Below, one piece after another: positions 44,913 to 56,511 of a stretch of 64,000 nt of DNA. Source of the stretch: Candidatus Eiseniibacteriota bacterium (GTDB lineage Bacteria; Eisenbacteria; RBG-16-71-46; CAIMUX01); NCBI GenBank assembly GCA_903844735.1, contig CAIMUX010000022.1, positions 62,001-126,000 on the forward strand, written 5' to 3'. The notes under the pieces were generated by a model, which saw only the letters and a program-made list of their open reading frames with translations, ran no database searches and was not told the DNA's origin. The translations under genes and the position numbers were made by a program. Within the stretch, counting starts at the first letter, position 1. Each line of letters opens with the position of its first letter.

Positions 44913-45119
44913 ATGGCGCTCGACATCCGTGAGTCGATGGAGCAGATGAAGGCCAAGCATCCACGCGTCCGCTGGGAGGTGCTGGAGACAGGGCAGGTAC
45001 ACCGCTTCCGGGGCAAGCTTGGGTACGAAGGGCCCTGGGATCGCTGTAAGTACGACGTGATCTACTTCCAGGAAGACGGCCGCGAAAGGGCGATGGTCGT
45101 CTGGGGCCTGGTGGAATAG
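44913..45119 (+). CDS. small conserved-looking hypothetical protein
   Basis: A 68-residue acidic protein (MALDIRESMEQMKAKHPR, YDVIYFQEDGRERAMVVWG), probably alpha/beta with no Cys cluster. AGGGGGA lies just before ATG 44913. It sits 12 bases before a DedA-like gene on the same strand and may be co-transcribed. I do not recognise a family. Confidence 0.6.
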   Translation: MALDIRESMEQMKAKHPRVRWEVLETGQVHRFRGKLGYEGPWDRCKYDVIYFQEDGRERAMVVWGLVE

Positions 45120-45131
45120 CCGGGGCCCCGC

Positions 45132-45812
45132 GTGGATTTCCTTCGCACCGTCGTCGGCTTCGTCCTCCACCTGGACAAGTACTTGGACAAGGTCATGGCG
45201 GCCTTCGGCCCGTGGACCTACGTCATTCTCTTTCTCATCATCTTTTGTGAGACCGGGCTGGTGATTACGCCGTTCCTCCCGGGCGATTCGCTTCTGTTCG
45301 CCATCGGCACCTTGACGGCTCTACGGGATGCCGCGCCCCCGGCCCTGCGTCTCGAGATCGTTCTGCCGCTGCTGATCGTCGCTGCGATCCTTGGGGACAC
45401 CGTAAACTACTGGATCGGGCACCGGCTGGGGCCTCGTGTCTTCCACCGCGAGGATGTCCGGTTTCTGAACAAGCGCCACCTCGACCGCACCCACGCCTTC
45501 TACGAGAAGCACGGTGGGAAGACCATCGTGCTGGCTCGCTTCATCCCCATCATTCGGACCTTCGCGCCGTTCGTGGCGGGAGTCGGCGCGATGGCCTACC
45601 CGCGGTTCCTCGTCTATAACATCATCGGCGGCGTGGTCTGGGTGACCCTATTTCTGCTTGGCGGTCACTTCTTCGGCAATCTCCCCGTGGTGAAGCGCAA
45701 CTTCACGCTTGTCATCCTCGCGATCATCGCCCTCTCCATGCTTCCTCCCGCGATCGAAATTCTCCGGCACCGATTCGCGCGGGGGAACGGCTCCCCTCCG
45801 TCCCAACCCTGA
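45132..45812 (+). CDS. DedA/VTT family membrane protein
   Basis: A 226-residue protein with five to six membrane helices and the DedA core: ETGLVITPFLPGDSLLFAIG, GDTVNYWIGHRLG, FYEKHGGKTIVLARFIPIIR and TFAPFVAGVGAM. DedA proteins support membrane homeostasis and several act as undecaprenyl-phosphate or lipid flippases. It starts with GTG 45132, 12 bases after the small gene. Confidence 0.92.
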   Translation: MDFLRTVVGFVLHLDKYLDKVMAAFGPWTYVILFLIIFCETGLVITPFLPGDSLLFAIGTLTALRDAAPPALRLEIVLPLLIVAAILGDTVNYWIGHRLGPRVFHREDVRFLNKRHLDRTHAFYEKHGGKTIVLARFIPIIRTFAPFVAGVGAMAYPRFLVYNIIGGVVWVTLFLLGGHFFGNLPVVKRNFTLVILAIIALSMLPPAIEILRHRFARGNGSPPSQP

Positions 45813-46242
45813 CTCCGGCGAGCTTGCGCACCGAATTCCACGCCACGATGCCTTCCCCCCGGCGGGGCCCGGATCCCAAGGGGATGGCGCCCCCGATGGG
45901 GGCACGGCGGGCGCGGCCACGGTCTGCACGTCTTGCCCCCGTTGGGGGCGCCCACCAAGCGGTCCGGCCTGATTCCCGATCCATGGCCCCTACCGTCCAT
46001 GGCCATCCACGCGGGACGGCGAACACATTCGGACACATGTCACACGGTGCTCCGAGGGGTGCCGCGCGGATGAGTCCCCGCCGGGACCCGATCGGGGCTC
46101 CGCGAGGGACTGCGGTTTCGATTGCGCGACGTATCTGACGACGCCGGGTGTGGCGGTGCGCGGATCACGGCCCGGTAGTTGCCGACCCCCTAGCCGGAAA
46201 CTGGAGGCCCTCGTGGGGCACAACCTGTCAAGGGGGGGGATC
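45813..46242. other. intergenic, nothing recognisable
   Basis: A 430-bp GC-rich stretch with short G-run/C-run blocks. No gene or RNA is supported. It includes an in-frame extension (from GTG 46150) of the next gene that I consider non-coding. Confidence 0.45.
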
Positions 46243-48927
46243 GTGGTAGGAGCATCGAAAGCAGACCAACAGAAGAGCGAGGCTGGACAGATTGAGGTCG
46301 AGCGGATCGACGCTAGACGGATCGAGGTCGGGCGTGTCGAGGTCGGACAGGTCGAGGGCGGAAAGGTAGAGGTCGGGCAGATCGAAGTTAGCGGGAGGGC
46401 CGGGCGCGCCGCCTGCTCCCACACAAGGCGCGCCGCCGCGCGGGCGGTCTGGGTGCGTCGGGCTCGGGAGCTGGCCCGGGCCGGGCGCTGGACGAAGGCT
46501 GCACAGCTTCTGCGCGCGGGGATCGCCGCGGGTGGCATGAACCCCGCCGCGGAGCTCAGGATGCGTTTCCTTCTGCTCAGGTGGGATCTTGCTGCGTCGC
46601 AGTGGGACGACGTGCTGTGCAGCATCGAAGGACTCTACGGGAGGATGGCGCGGCGGGGGATCCTCGGTGGCCCGGTGGCCGGGTGGGTGTTCCTTGCCCG
46701 TGCGGTGGCCCAGTTTCAGACCGGCGAAGGAGCGAAGTACCGGCGTTCGCTCGCGCGGGTGCTGCGGGCGGCGCGGAGCAAGCGTGGCGCACGCCTGCGG
46801 GAGGTGGCGATCGGCGTCGGGGCCGCCGTGGAAACGCTCTCGCGCCTACCGGGGGAGCGGCTCCCGATTCTATCGCGCCTGGCCGAATTTCAGGCGAAAT
46901 ACGCACCGTGCTCGGCCGGGGATCTGCGTCCCGGTGTGACCGTGTCCGATAGGGTGGGATCGGCGACCGCACTCGCTGCTTGGCTGCGAGAAGGAACCGA
47001 GAGCCGGCCGGCTCATCAGCCGTTCCGTTGGATCGATCTGCCCGCGCTCCTTCTTGGTCCGCCACGCTTTCGCCCCACCTTGACTGCGGCAGGGCTTCCG
47101 GTATCGCTGCTGTCCCGCTCGACCTACGAGAACGACCTCCCGGTCGGGGAGGAGAGTGTCGGTGTGCTTCTGGTCGAAGCCTGGCTTGCGGGCGCCGCGG
47201 CGCGGCCCCGGAGGAGGCTGCCGGCCTGGACGGTGCCGGCGCTCTCGCGTCTGGCCGAAGATCGGATTCCCGAGGAGGGGGCGGAGCGACGCGGACAACT
47301 CCTGGCCGCGCTCGGAATGTTTGCTGCGCGGGCTCGCGAGCCGTGGGCGCGTGCGATGGCCCTGGAGGCGGTTGCGGATGGAAGGCTGTGGCACCTTGCT
47401 CCGGCGGAGGGTCCGGCCCCGATTCGTCGTGCCGCGGTGGCCCTGGTGGAGGCGCGGGCCGATCTGGCGCTCGCGGCGGGGCTGTTTCGCAGGGCCGGCT
47501 GGAATCTTCGTGCCGACGCGTGCGAACGCCGCTGGGCGCGCCTGGCGCTTCCGATTCTCGGGCCCCAGGTGGCAGAGACGGTGACCGTGGAGGCCCGCCC
47601 GCCTTGGATGGGGGCGGTACCGTTCGACGGGAGCCCGTCGAGCCCCGGCGGATCGATCGAAGGGAGACGGGCGGGCCACGGCGGATCGTCGGTTGCTGCC
47701 TTTGCCGAACCGGACCTCGGCTCCGTGCAGCGCGCCTTCGCGGAGGTTGGCTTCCTCACCGGCGATCGGCGCACCCTGCGGGACATAGCACCTCTGCTTC
47801 TTCTCGCCGCCGCTCCGCTCCCGGTGCTGATTCTCGGCGAGAGCGGTACGGGCAAGGAGGTTCTCGCCCGGGCGATCCATCGCTGGAGTCGCTTGCGCGG
47901 TGACCTGGTGGCCATCCACTGCGGCGCCATCCCGCGGGATCTGCTGGAGAGCGAGCTCTTCGGCTACGCTCGCGGGGCGTTCACCGGCGCGGCCGGGGAG
48001 AAGCCGGGGCTGATCGAGGCGGCCGACGGCGGCACGCTCTTCTTAGACGAGATCGGGGAGATGGGCACGGAGGCGCAGATGAAGATGCTGCGCGTGCTGG
48101 AAGGTGGCGAGGTGCGTCGGTTGGGAGAACTGCGGCCGCGGCGGACGGCGCTTCGTCTGGTGGCGGCCACGCACCGCGACTTGGAAGCGGAAGTGGACCG
48201 CGGTTCGTTCCGACTTGACCTCTTCCATCGGATCCGGGGTGTGGTCGTGCGCGTGCGACCCTTGCGTGAGCGGCGTGGCGACATCCCGCTCCTGGCCGTC
48301 AAGTTCCTGGCCGCGTCGGTTTGCGCTGGTCTGCGGTTTGCGCCGGAAGGGCTCGCCTCGTTGGTGGCTCATGGGTGGCCCGGCAATGTCAGGGAGCTGC
48401 GCACAGTGGTTCAGCGCGCAGCGCACTTGACGCGTGCTCTGGGTCACGCCGCCATCGGTCCCGCCGCGCTGGGGCTCGCACCCGCTGCGCGAGCCGCGTG
48501 GGCGGAGTCGGTCGTGTCGGCTGGGCCGGCCGCGTGGGCGGAGCCGGACCGCGCACCGACGGCATTACTGTCAGCCGCCGGACCGGTGCGTGGGTGTGGG
48601 GACTTTGCCGGAGGTGAGATCGCGGCCGTCACCGTCGGCTGGTTGGCCGGCGACGGCCAGGCCGTCGATGATGCCGATGGTCGGGTCTTTTCCGCGGGGG
48701 ACGGAGCGATTCCGGAGACGGTTCGAGTCAAGGGCCTTGACGCCTATCTGGACGGTATCGAGCGGCGGATCATCGTGCGAGCCCTCGAGGATCGCGGCTG
48801 GAACCGGACCCGCGCGGCCCGCGACCTCGGCGGTCTCTCTCGCACGACGCTCCTGGGGAAGATCAGGCGCTTGGGGATCGACGGGGACGCTTTGTTGCGG
48901 GCCGGGGCGGATCCGCACGGCGAGTGA
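46243..48927 (+). CDS. sigma54-dependent transcriptional activator with long N-terminal sensor region
   Basis: About 894 residues. The N-terminus (~20-55) is a pentamer repeat (IEVGR/VEVGQ) from 15-bp DNA repeats. A helical, Arg/Ala-rich region of ~450 residues follows and looks TPR-like. The AAA+ domain (~520-760) has Walker A GESGTGKE, the sigma54-contact loop GAFTGA, Walker B LFLDEIGEM and the arginine-finger region LFHRIRG. A Fis-type HTH lies at the end (RGWNRTRAARDLGGLSRTTL). GTG 46243 follows AGGGGGGG. It activates sigma54 promoters, probably in response to a signal read by the helical region. The target is unknown. Confidence 0.82.
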   Translation: MVGASKADQQKSEAGQIEVERIDARRIEVGRVEVGQVEGGKVEVGQIEVSGRAGRAACSHTRRAAARAVWVRRARELARAGRWTKAAQLLRAGIAAGGMNPAAELRMRFLLLRWDLAASQWDDVLCSIEGLYGRMARRGILGGPVAGWVFLARAVAQFQTGEGAKYRRSLARVLRAARSKRGARLREVAIGVGAAVETLSRLPGERLPILSRLAEFQAKYAPCSAGDLRPGVTVSDRVGSATALAAWLREGTESRPAHQPFRWIDLPALLLGPPRFRPTLTAAGLPVSLLSRSTYENDLPVGEESVGVLLVEAWLAGAAARPRRRLPAWTVPALSRLAEDRIPEEGAERRGQLLAALGMFAARAREPWARAMALEAVADGRLWHLAPAEGPAPIRRAAVALVEARADLALAAGLFRRAGWNLRADACERRWARLALPILGPQVAETVTVEARPPWMGAVPFDGSPSSPGGSIEGRRAGHGGSSVAAFAEPDLGSVQRAFAEVGFLTGDRRTLRDIAPLLLLAAAPLPVLILGESGTGKEVLARAIHRWSRLRGDLVAIHCGAIPRDLLESELFGYARGAFTGAAGEKPGLIEAADGGTLFLDEIGEMGTEAQMKMLRVLEGGEVRRLGELRPRRTALRLVAATHRDLEAEVDRGSFRLDLFHRIRGVVVRVRPLRERRGDIPLLAVKFLAASVCAGLRFAPEGLASLVAHGWPGNVRELRTVVQRAAHLTRALGHAAIGPAALGLAPAARAAWAESVVSAGPAAWAEPDRAPTALLSAAGPVRGCGDFAGGEIAAVTVGWLAGDGQAVDDADGRVFSAGDGAIPETVRVKGLDAYLDGIERRIIVRALEDRGWNRTRAARDLGGLSRTTLLGKIRRLGIDGDALLRAGADPHGE
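46291..46395. repeat. seven 15-bp tandem repeats in the sigma54 activator gene
   Basis: Seven units close to ATCGAGGTCGGGCAG encode a (I/V)EVG(Q/R) pentamer. The unit is 15 bp, unlike the 12-bp family elsewhere. Confidence 0.75.
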
Positions 48928-49001
48928 GGGAAGCCTTCTCGACAGGAACGCCGCGCTGCCCGGAAATGGACGCCCGGCCGCGGTCCCGTCGGCGCGGCCG
49001 G

Positions 49002-49466
49002 TCACTCCAGGTTGAATTCCAGGCGCAGCGCCGCCAGAGCGGTTTCGCAGCGCGCGTCCTCGATCATGCAGGTCACCGACGACACCGAGGTTGAGATCGC
49101 TTCGATGTTGACGCCCGCGCGGGAGATGGCCCCGAACATGCGGCCTGCGATCCCCGGCTCGGTCTGCAGCCCGGGTCCGAGGAGGCTGATCAGGGCCGCC
49201 TCGGCGTTGCTGTGCAGCGCCCGGGCGCCCGCATCGCGGCGGATCGCCTCCAGTGCCTCGACAATCCCGTGCGTCTGGTTCCGCGTGATGGCGATGGAAA
49301 TATCGGCCGTTCCATCCTGACCGCCGGTGGAGACCACCATCTCCACGTTAATACCGCGCCGACCCAACGCTCCGAGGATATCGGCTGCCATCCCCGGCTG
49401 GTCGGGGACCCCTACGAAGGTGACCTTCGTGGTCTTGCGGTTCGCGAGCACCCGCAGGCCTTCCAT
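49002..49466 (-). CDS. stand-alone tandem ACT-domain protein (aspartokinase regulatory-subunit-like)
   Basis: A 154-residue protein made of two ACT domains (VTFVGVPDQPGMAADILGAL, DGTADISIAI, then LLGPGLQTEPGIAGRMFGAI). This matches the C-terminal regulatory half of aspartokinase, without any kinase domain. GGGGAGGG lies five bases before the ATG, so it is a genuine start and not a truncated gene. It may act as a free regulatory subunit that binds lysine or threonine, like the beta subunit of alpha2beta2 aspartokinases, though here it is encoded alone. Confidence 0.8.
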   Translation of the reverse strand: MEGLRVLANRKTTKVTFVGVPDQPGMAADILGALGRRGINVEMVVSTGGQDGTADISIAITRNQTHGIVEALEAIRRDAGARALHSNAEAALISLLGPGLQTEPGIAGRMFGAISRAGVNIEAISTSVSSVTCMIEDARCETALAALRLEFNLE

Positions 49467-49700
49467 GCAGCCCTCCCCGCCGGGCCGTCGGCCGAGCCCG
49501 ACAACCTGAACCTATCTCGCTAGAAAAATATGGGGGATCGGTCACTTCAATCGGTCGTCCTGCCCCTTCCTTGGAGCCAAAGGCAATACCATCACCCCTG
49601 CCTTCCGCGGCTCAGGACGCCTGAGCGGGCGACAGCGACCGATCCCCATCTCTTTGCGCGCCCGGCCCCTTGTGGTCAAGCCCCGGCGTGGTCGCGCGGT

Positions 49701-50273
49701 TCATTCCTCCGTCTGCGATCCTTGAGGGGCCCCCCGTCGGGATTCCCACAGCGTGTCTGTCCCGCCGGCCAGACGATTCGCCGTTCGGGCATAGACGAAC
49801 AACCCATCCGAGAGCCGGTTCAGCCAGGTCAGTAACGGCATCCGCGCATCCTCCCCGCAGGCAGCCTCTACCGCCTGGCATTCCGCCCGCCTTGCCACCG
49901 TGCGCACTAGGTGCAGCCCGGCCGCTGCGGCGCTTCCTCCCGGCAGGATGAATCGGGTCAGCGGAGGCAGTGCCTCCTCCAGCTTGTCGATTTCGGATTC
50001 CAGCCACGCCGTCTCGGCCACGAAGAGCGCGTCACTGCCGACGGGGTCGGGCGAGGCGAGGGCGGCACCGGCTTCGAAAATGACATTCTGGATCCGGCGG
50101 AGCGGAGCCTGCAGCGGCTCGGGAACGTCGGATCCGGCCAGCACGATGCCGATCTGGGCGTTCAACTCGTCGAGGAGACCGAGGGCGCGGATCCGCGGAT
50201 CCGACTTGCGCAGGCGCCCGCCCGAAAGCGTCCCGGTGTCGCCCCGATCGCCCTTGCGCGTGTAGATCCTCAT
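49701..50273 (-). CDS. PduO-type cob(I)alamin adenosyltransferase
   Basis: A 190-residue protein with the ATP-binding N-terminus YTRKGDRGDTGTLSGGR and the helical core FILPGGSAAAAGLHLVRTVARRAE. This is the PduO/MMAB family, which makes adenosylcobalamin from cob(I)alamin and ATP. It begins 18 bases after the stop of the B12-dependent ribonucleotide reductase gene, and GGGAGAC precedes the ATG. The placement makes sense because that reductase needs adenosylcobalamin. Confidence 0.92.
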   Translation of the reverse strand: MRIYTRKGDRGDTGTLSGGRLRKSDPRIRALGLLDELNAQIGIVLAGSDVPEPLQAPLRRIQNVIFEAGAALASPDPVGSDALFVAETAWLESEIDKLEEALPPLTRFILPGGSAAAAGLHLVRTVARRAECQAVEAACGEDARMPLLTWLNRLSDGLFVYARTANRLAGGTDTLWESRRGAPQGSQTEE

Positions 50274-50291
50274 GACGACGTCTCCCGGTCT

Positions 50292-53162
<2,871 letters not shown>

Positions 53163-53193
53163 CTCTGCTTACCTCCCTGCAAACCAGGCCCCC

Positions 53194-53277
53194 GGGCGGC
53201 CCACCAAGCGGTCCATCCGCCACTCCATCGGGCGGCCTATCAACTGCTCCATCAAGCGGCCCGTCAAGCCCTTCATC
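53194..53277. repeat. seven 12-bp tandem repeats upstream of nrdJ
   Basis: Seven consecutive 12-bp units, consensus near AAGCGGCCCATC, lie 30 bp upstream of the reductase start, in its likely promoter region. Confidence 0.75.
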
Positions 53278-53409
53278 CGCGCCGGCCGGCGATGCCTGCG
53301 CTCGTCGCGAACGGACTCAAACCTGGTGTCCTTCCTACCCGAAGCACAAGATCTAGTAGGACGTTGGGATTCTAGCACTAAATCTGGGGGTGACAAGTGG
53401 AATCTCTGG

Positions 53410-53505
53410 GCCTGAGATTTGAGGTAAGAAACGAACGCGACTGGCTTCGGGCTTTGGGCTTCGGGCTTCTGAATCCTGACTTCTGTCCACTGTCTACTGT
53501 CTTCA
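53410..53505. repeat. dispersed GAAGCCC-type repeat, copy C (reverse)
   Basis: The reverse complement carries GAAGCCCGAAGCCCAAAGC followed by CCGAAGCCAGTCGCGTTCG, matching copies B and E. Confidence 0.6.
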
Positions 53506-53604
53506 GACGATGGGAGCTGATGATCCTGACGACGCCGGAAACCCTCCAGAGGCTGACCACGGGAACGGACGCCCTGATCAACGATCCTCCTGCTCGAGCC
53601 GGAT

Positions 53605-53899
53605 CCGGCCGTCACGCTCGGACTTGCCCGCCATTGCCTGGTGGGAGGCCGACGCCTATTGCCGCTGGGCGGGCAAGCGCCTGCCGACCGAGGCCGAATG
53701 GGAGAAGGCTGCCAAGGGTGGCTGCGAGACCCACGGGGATCCAGGGCAATGGGATGCTTCCGACACGCCGACGTACCCTTGGGGCGAAGGTATCAGCGGC
53801 GCGCGGGGCAACTACGAGAGCAGTGGCGACTCTAGCCCTGGCCTTGAATCTTGTCCTGGACTTGATTCAATAAGGAAGAACTCGGGACAGCCGAAGTGA
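53605..53899 (+). pseudogene. FGE-sulfatase (sulfatase-modifying factor) domain fragment
   Basis: The frame holds [30 protein letters not shown] and TYPWGEG. These are hallmarks of the formylglycine-generating-enzyme/SUMF1 domain, whose usual form is [22 protein letters not shown]. Only ~75 residues of a ~250-residue domain remain. Upstream codons are unrelated and the tail ends early. It lies between two dispersed repeats (copies C and D), so it looks like a moved and decayed gene piece. Confidence 0.65.
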
Positions 53900-53904
53900 T
53901 GACC

Positions 53905-53960
53905 GTCGATCTGAAGCCCAAAGCCCAAAGTCTGATGTCTGAAGCATGAAGCCCGCTACG
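53905..53960. repeat. dispersed GAAGCCC-type repeat, copy D
   Basis: Reads CTGAAGCCCAAAGCCCAAAG, then GTCTGAAGCATGAAGCCC. Together with copy C it brackets the FGE fragment. Confidence 0.5.
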
Positions 53961-54887
53961 CTACGACTCCTCGGACGACTCACGCAGCCGCGACGGAACC
54001 TCGAAGCCGTCCTTGCCTTGCAGGAGCGTGATGAACTTCTCCATCACGGCGGTGCGCTCTTTTCCCTTCTTCACAAGGATGCCGACCTGGCGCAGGAACG
54101 CACCACGGGGGAAATCGATAGCCAGGAGCGTGCCGTTGCGCACCTCGGCCTCCACGGTCAGCGCGGGGACGATGGCGAGACCTGCGTTGATCTCCACTGC
54201 CCGCTTAATTGTTTCCACGTTGTCGAATTCCATGACGATGTCGACGGCCACCCCCTGGCGGCGCAGCACGCGGTCGACCGCCCGGCGCGTGGGGATGTCC
54301 TTCTCGAAGGCGACGAAGCGCTGGCCGGCCAGCTTGCGGATCTCGACCCGGCGATGTTTTGCCAGAGGGTGCTCGGGGTGGACGATGAGCACCAGTTGAT
54401 CTTCGCGGAAGGGGAGGATGTCGATGCCGGAACGACGTACCGGATAGGCCACGATCCCGAGATCAACGGCGTTGGCGGCCACTGAGTCGTAGATCCGGTT
54501 CGCTCGGTCATACTCGATATGAATATTGGCCGAATGGTAGCGGCGCAGGAACTCCTTTACGAATGGCGGCAGCTCATGCAGGCCGACCGTGTAGATGACG
54601 GCTACCCGCAGCGGGCCGGCGATGGCGTTGGAGAGAACCTGTAGGCGGTTCTCCACGAGGCGAAACCGCTCGAGCAGGTCCTTGGACCCCTGGTACAGAA
54701 TCTGCCCTGCCTGGGTGGGAGCGAGACTCCGTTTACCGCGCTCGATGAGCCGCCGGTCGTATTTGTCCTCCAGTCCGCGGATCTGCTGACTCACCGCCGA
54801 CTGCGAAATGTAGTTCAGGCTGGCCGCTTTGGAGAAGCTCTGGGTCTCGATGACATCGCAGAAGATCTTGAGGGTTTCCAACTGCAT
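53961..54887 (-). CDS. LysR family transcriptional regulator
   Basis: A 308-residue LysR protein: N-terminal winged helix (LETLKIFCDVIETQSFSKAA, QSAVSQQIRGLE) and a periplasmic-binding-like effector domain (~90-300). The effector domain resembles CbbR/CysB-type members. GGAGG lies five bases before ATG 54887. An operator-like palindrome lies 33 bases upstream. No obvious target gene sits beside it other than the divergent mtaB. Confidence 0.9.
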   Translation of the reverse strand: MQLETLKIFCDVIETQSFSKAASLNYISQSAVSQQIRGLEDKYDRRLIERGKRSLAPTQAGQILYQGSKDLLERFRLVENRLQVLSNAIAGPLRVAVIYTVGLHELPPFVKEFLRRYHSANIHIEYDRANRIYDSVAANAVDLGIVAYPVRRSGIDILPFREDQLVLIVHPEHPLAKHRRVEIRKLAGQRFVAFEKDIPTRRAVDRVLRRQGVAVDIVMEFDNVETIKRAVEINAGLAIVPALTVEAEVRNGTLLAIDFPRGAFLRQVGILVKKGKERTAVMEKFITLLQGKDGFEVPSRLRESSEES

Positions 54888-54919
54888 GTGGCCTCCGCGC
54901 CCTAGTCCGGGCCTTGGGT

Positions 54920-54936
54920 GATTAGAATGCCTAATC
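54920..54936. promoter_or_regulatory. LysR-type operator
   Basis: GATTAG-AATGC-CTAATC is a perfect inverted repeat and contains the T-N11-A form of LysR boxes. It lies between the divergent lysR and mtaB genes and suggests autoregulation. Confidence 0.55.
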
Positions 54937-55113
54937 CGACTCCGGCTACGCTGTCCAGCATTCCTTCTAGCACAGAGAAGGCAGGGCCGCAATCACCGAT
55001 GCCGAGATGGGACGCGTCGGCCTCAGTCCGCCTGTTGGACGGGGCACCGCCGGTCGGGTCGAAAGCCCCGCCTCCCTATTGCCGTGGCCTTTGCTGCTGC
55101 TTATGATCCACCC

Positions 55114-56511
55114 ATGCACGAACGGTTGTCCTTTGGGGCCGGGTCCGGGACCTCAGCGCCTACGATCAGCATTGCCTCGGTCGGCTGCAAGGCCAACCGC
55201 GAGGAGATGGAGTGCCTGGTCAGCCGCCTCGTGGATGGCGGTTTCCGTCTGGTGCCGTTCGGGCAGGGCGCCGACGTCACCGTGGTCAACACTTGCACCG
55301 TGACGGCGGCCGGCGATGCCGACAGCCGCAAAGCAGTCCGCAGAGCCGCGGTGGGAGACGGTCGGCTCATCGTCACCGGGTGTCTGGCGCAGCGCGAGCC
55401 GGGTTCGGTGGCGGTGTTCGACGGCGTCAGCCTCGTCCTTGGCAACGCCGAGAAGGCGGGCCTGGCGGAACGGATTCTGCGGGAGGCCGGGTGCGCCCAC
55501 GCGACTTCGGCCGGGACTGCGGCTTCGGCTCGCACGGTGGCGTGCATCGAGGTGGGCGCGGACCCGACGCTCCCTTCGTTTCCGGAGCACGGCCGGGCCC
55601 GCGACGGGCGACGCACGCGCGGGGTGTTGAAGGTGCAAGACGGCTGCGATGGCGCGTGCGGCTACTGCATTGTTCCTTCGGTGCGCGGCGCGTCGCGCAG
55701 TCGGCCGCTCGCCGCCTGCCTTGCCCAAGCCGCGCTGCTGACGGATTCGGGGCATCGCGAGATCGTCCTCACCGGCATCAATACGGCAGCGTGGGGGCGG
55801 GATCTCCCGGGCCAACCGGTGCTGCCGGATCTGGTGGAGGCGCTGGCCGAGGTCCCGGGCTTGGCCCGCGTGCGTCTGAGCTCGATCGAGCCGCGCGAAA
55901 TCGGCCCCGGGTGGCTGGAGCGGCTCGCCACCTGCCCGCATCTTTGCCCGCATTTCCACCTTTCGCTGCAGAGTGCCGACCCGGGGGTCCTGGAGCGAAT
56001 GGGACGCCCCATCGAACGGGGCGGTCCGGAGGCGCTCGTAGCCCGGATCCAGCGGCTTCTGCCCGGTTCGGCTATCGGGTGCGACCTGATCGTGGGCCTG
56101 CCGGGCGAGACCGATGAGGCGTTCGCCCGCACGTTGCGCTTCGCGGAGGAGCAGCCGCTGGCCTACCTCCATGTCTTTGCGTTTTCGCCCCGCCCGGGTA
56201 CCGCGGCGGCGGCGATGAACGAAGCCCCGCCGGAGTCGATCCGCCGGGACCGATCCGCCCGGCTGCGCGCGGTGGGAACGCGTCGGCGGGCCGAATTCGC
56301 GTTGGCCCAGGTGGGAACCGTGCAGGATGTCCTCCCGGAGCGCCGCTGCGGGCCGGGTCGGGGGCAGGGGCTCTCCGGCAACTACGTGCGGCTGCGCTTT
56401 CCCTGGGATGGGGCGCGGCCGGAGGGGGATGAGTTTCTCAGCGTGCGTGTGTTCGCGGCGGCCGCCGACGGCTCGGCGGAGGGGATCGTCATCGGGAAGA
56501 GCCGCGTGTGA
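55114..56511 (+). CDS. mtaB: MtaB, tRNA (t6A37) methylthiotransferase
   Basis: A 465-residue radical SAM enzyme with an N-terminal UPF0004 domain (SVGCKANREEMECL, VNTCTV, TGCLAQREPG), the radical SAM motif CDGACGYC and a C-terminal TRAM-like end. It matches the MtaB branch, which makes ms2t6A at tRNA position 37. ATG 55114 was taken over an upstream GTG (55084); neither has a strong ribosome-binding site. Its stop overlaps miaB (GTGA). Confidence 0.9.
   Translation: MHERLSFGAGSGTSAPTISIASVGCKANREEMECLVSRLVDGGFRLVPFGQGADVTVVNTCTVTAAGDADSRKAVRRAAVGDGRLIVTGCLAQREPGSVAVFDGVSLVLGNAEKAGLAERILREAGCAHATSAGTAASARTVACIEVGADPTLPSFPEHGRARDGRRTRGVLKVQDGCDGACGYCIVPSVRGASRSRPLAACLAQAALLTDSGHREIVLTGINTAAWGRDLPGQPVLPDLVEALAEVPGLARVRLSSIEPREIGPGWLERLATCPHLCPHFHLSLQSADPGVLERMGRPIERGGPEALVARIQRLLPGSAIGCDLIVGLPGETDEAFARTLRFAEEQPLAYLHVFAFSPRPGTAAAAMNEAPPESIRRDRSARLRAVGTRRRAEFALAQVGTVQDVLPERRCGPGRGQGLSGNYVRLRFPWDGARPEGDEFLSVRVFAAAADGSAEGIVIGKSRV

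Larger units (their letters stand above)
53163..53604. other. non-coding region upstream of nrdJ
   Basis: Contains the 12-bp tandem repeat (53194-53277) and dispersed repeat C. I looked for a cobalamin riboswitch (B12 box) ahead of nrdJ and do not see one. Confidence 0.5.

Noticed and set aside
46228-46422. Minus-strand frame resembling pentapeptide repeats (xDLSx)
   Set aside because: It is the antisense reading of the 15-bp repeat inside the sigma54 activator gene. The plus-strand gene is far better supported.
53163-53400. Cobalamin riboswitch ahead of nrdJ
   Set aside because: No B12-box-like sequence or conserved core was found. The region holds the 12-bp tandem array and repeat C instead.
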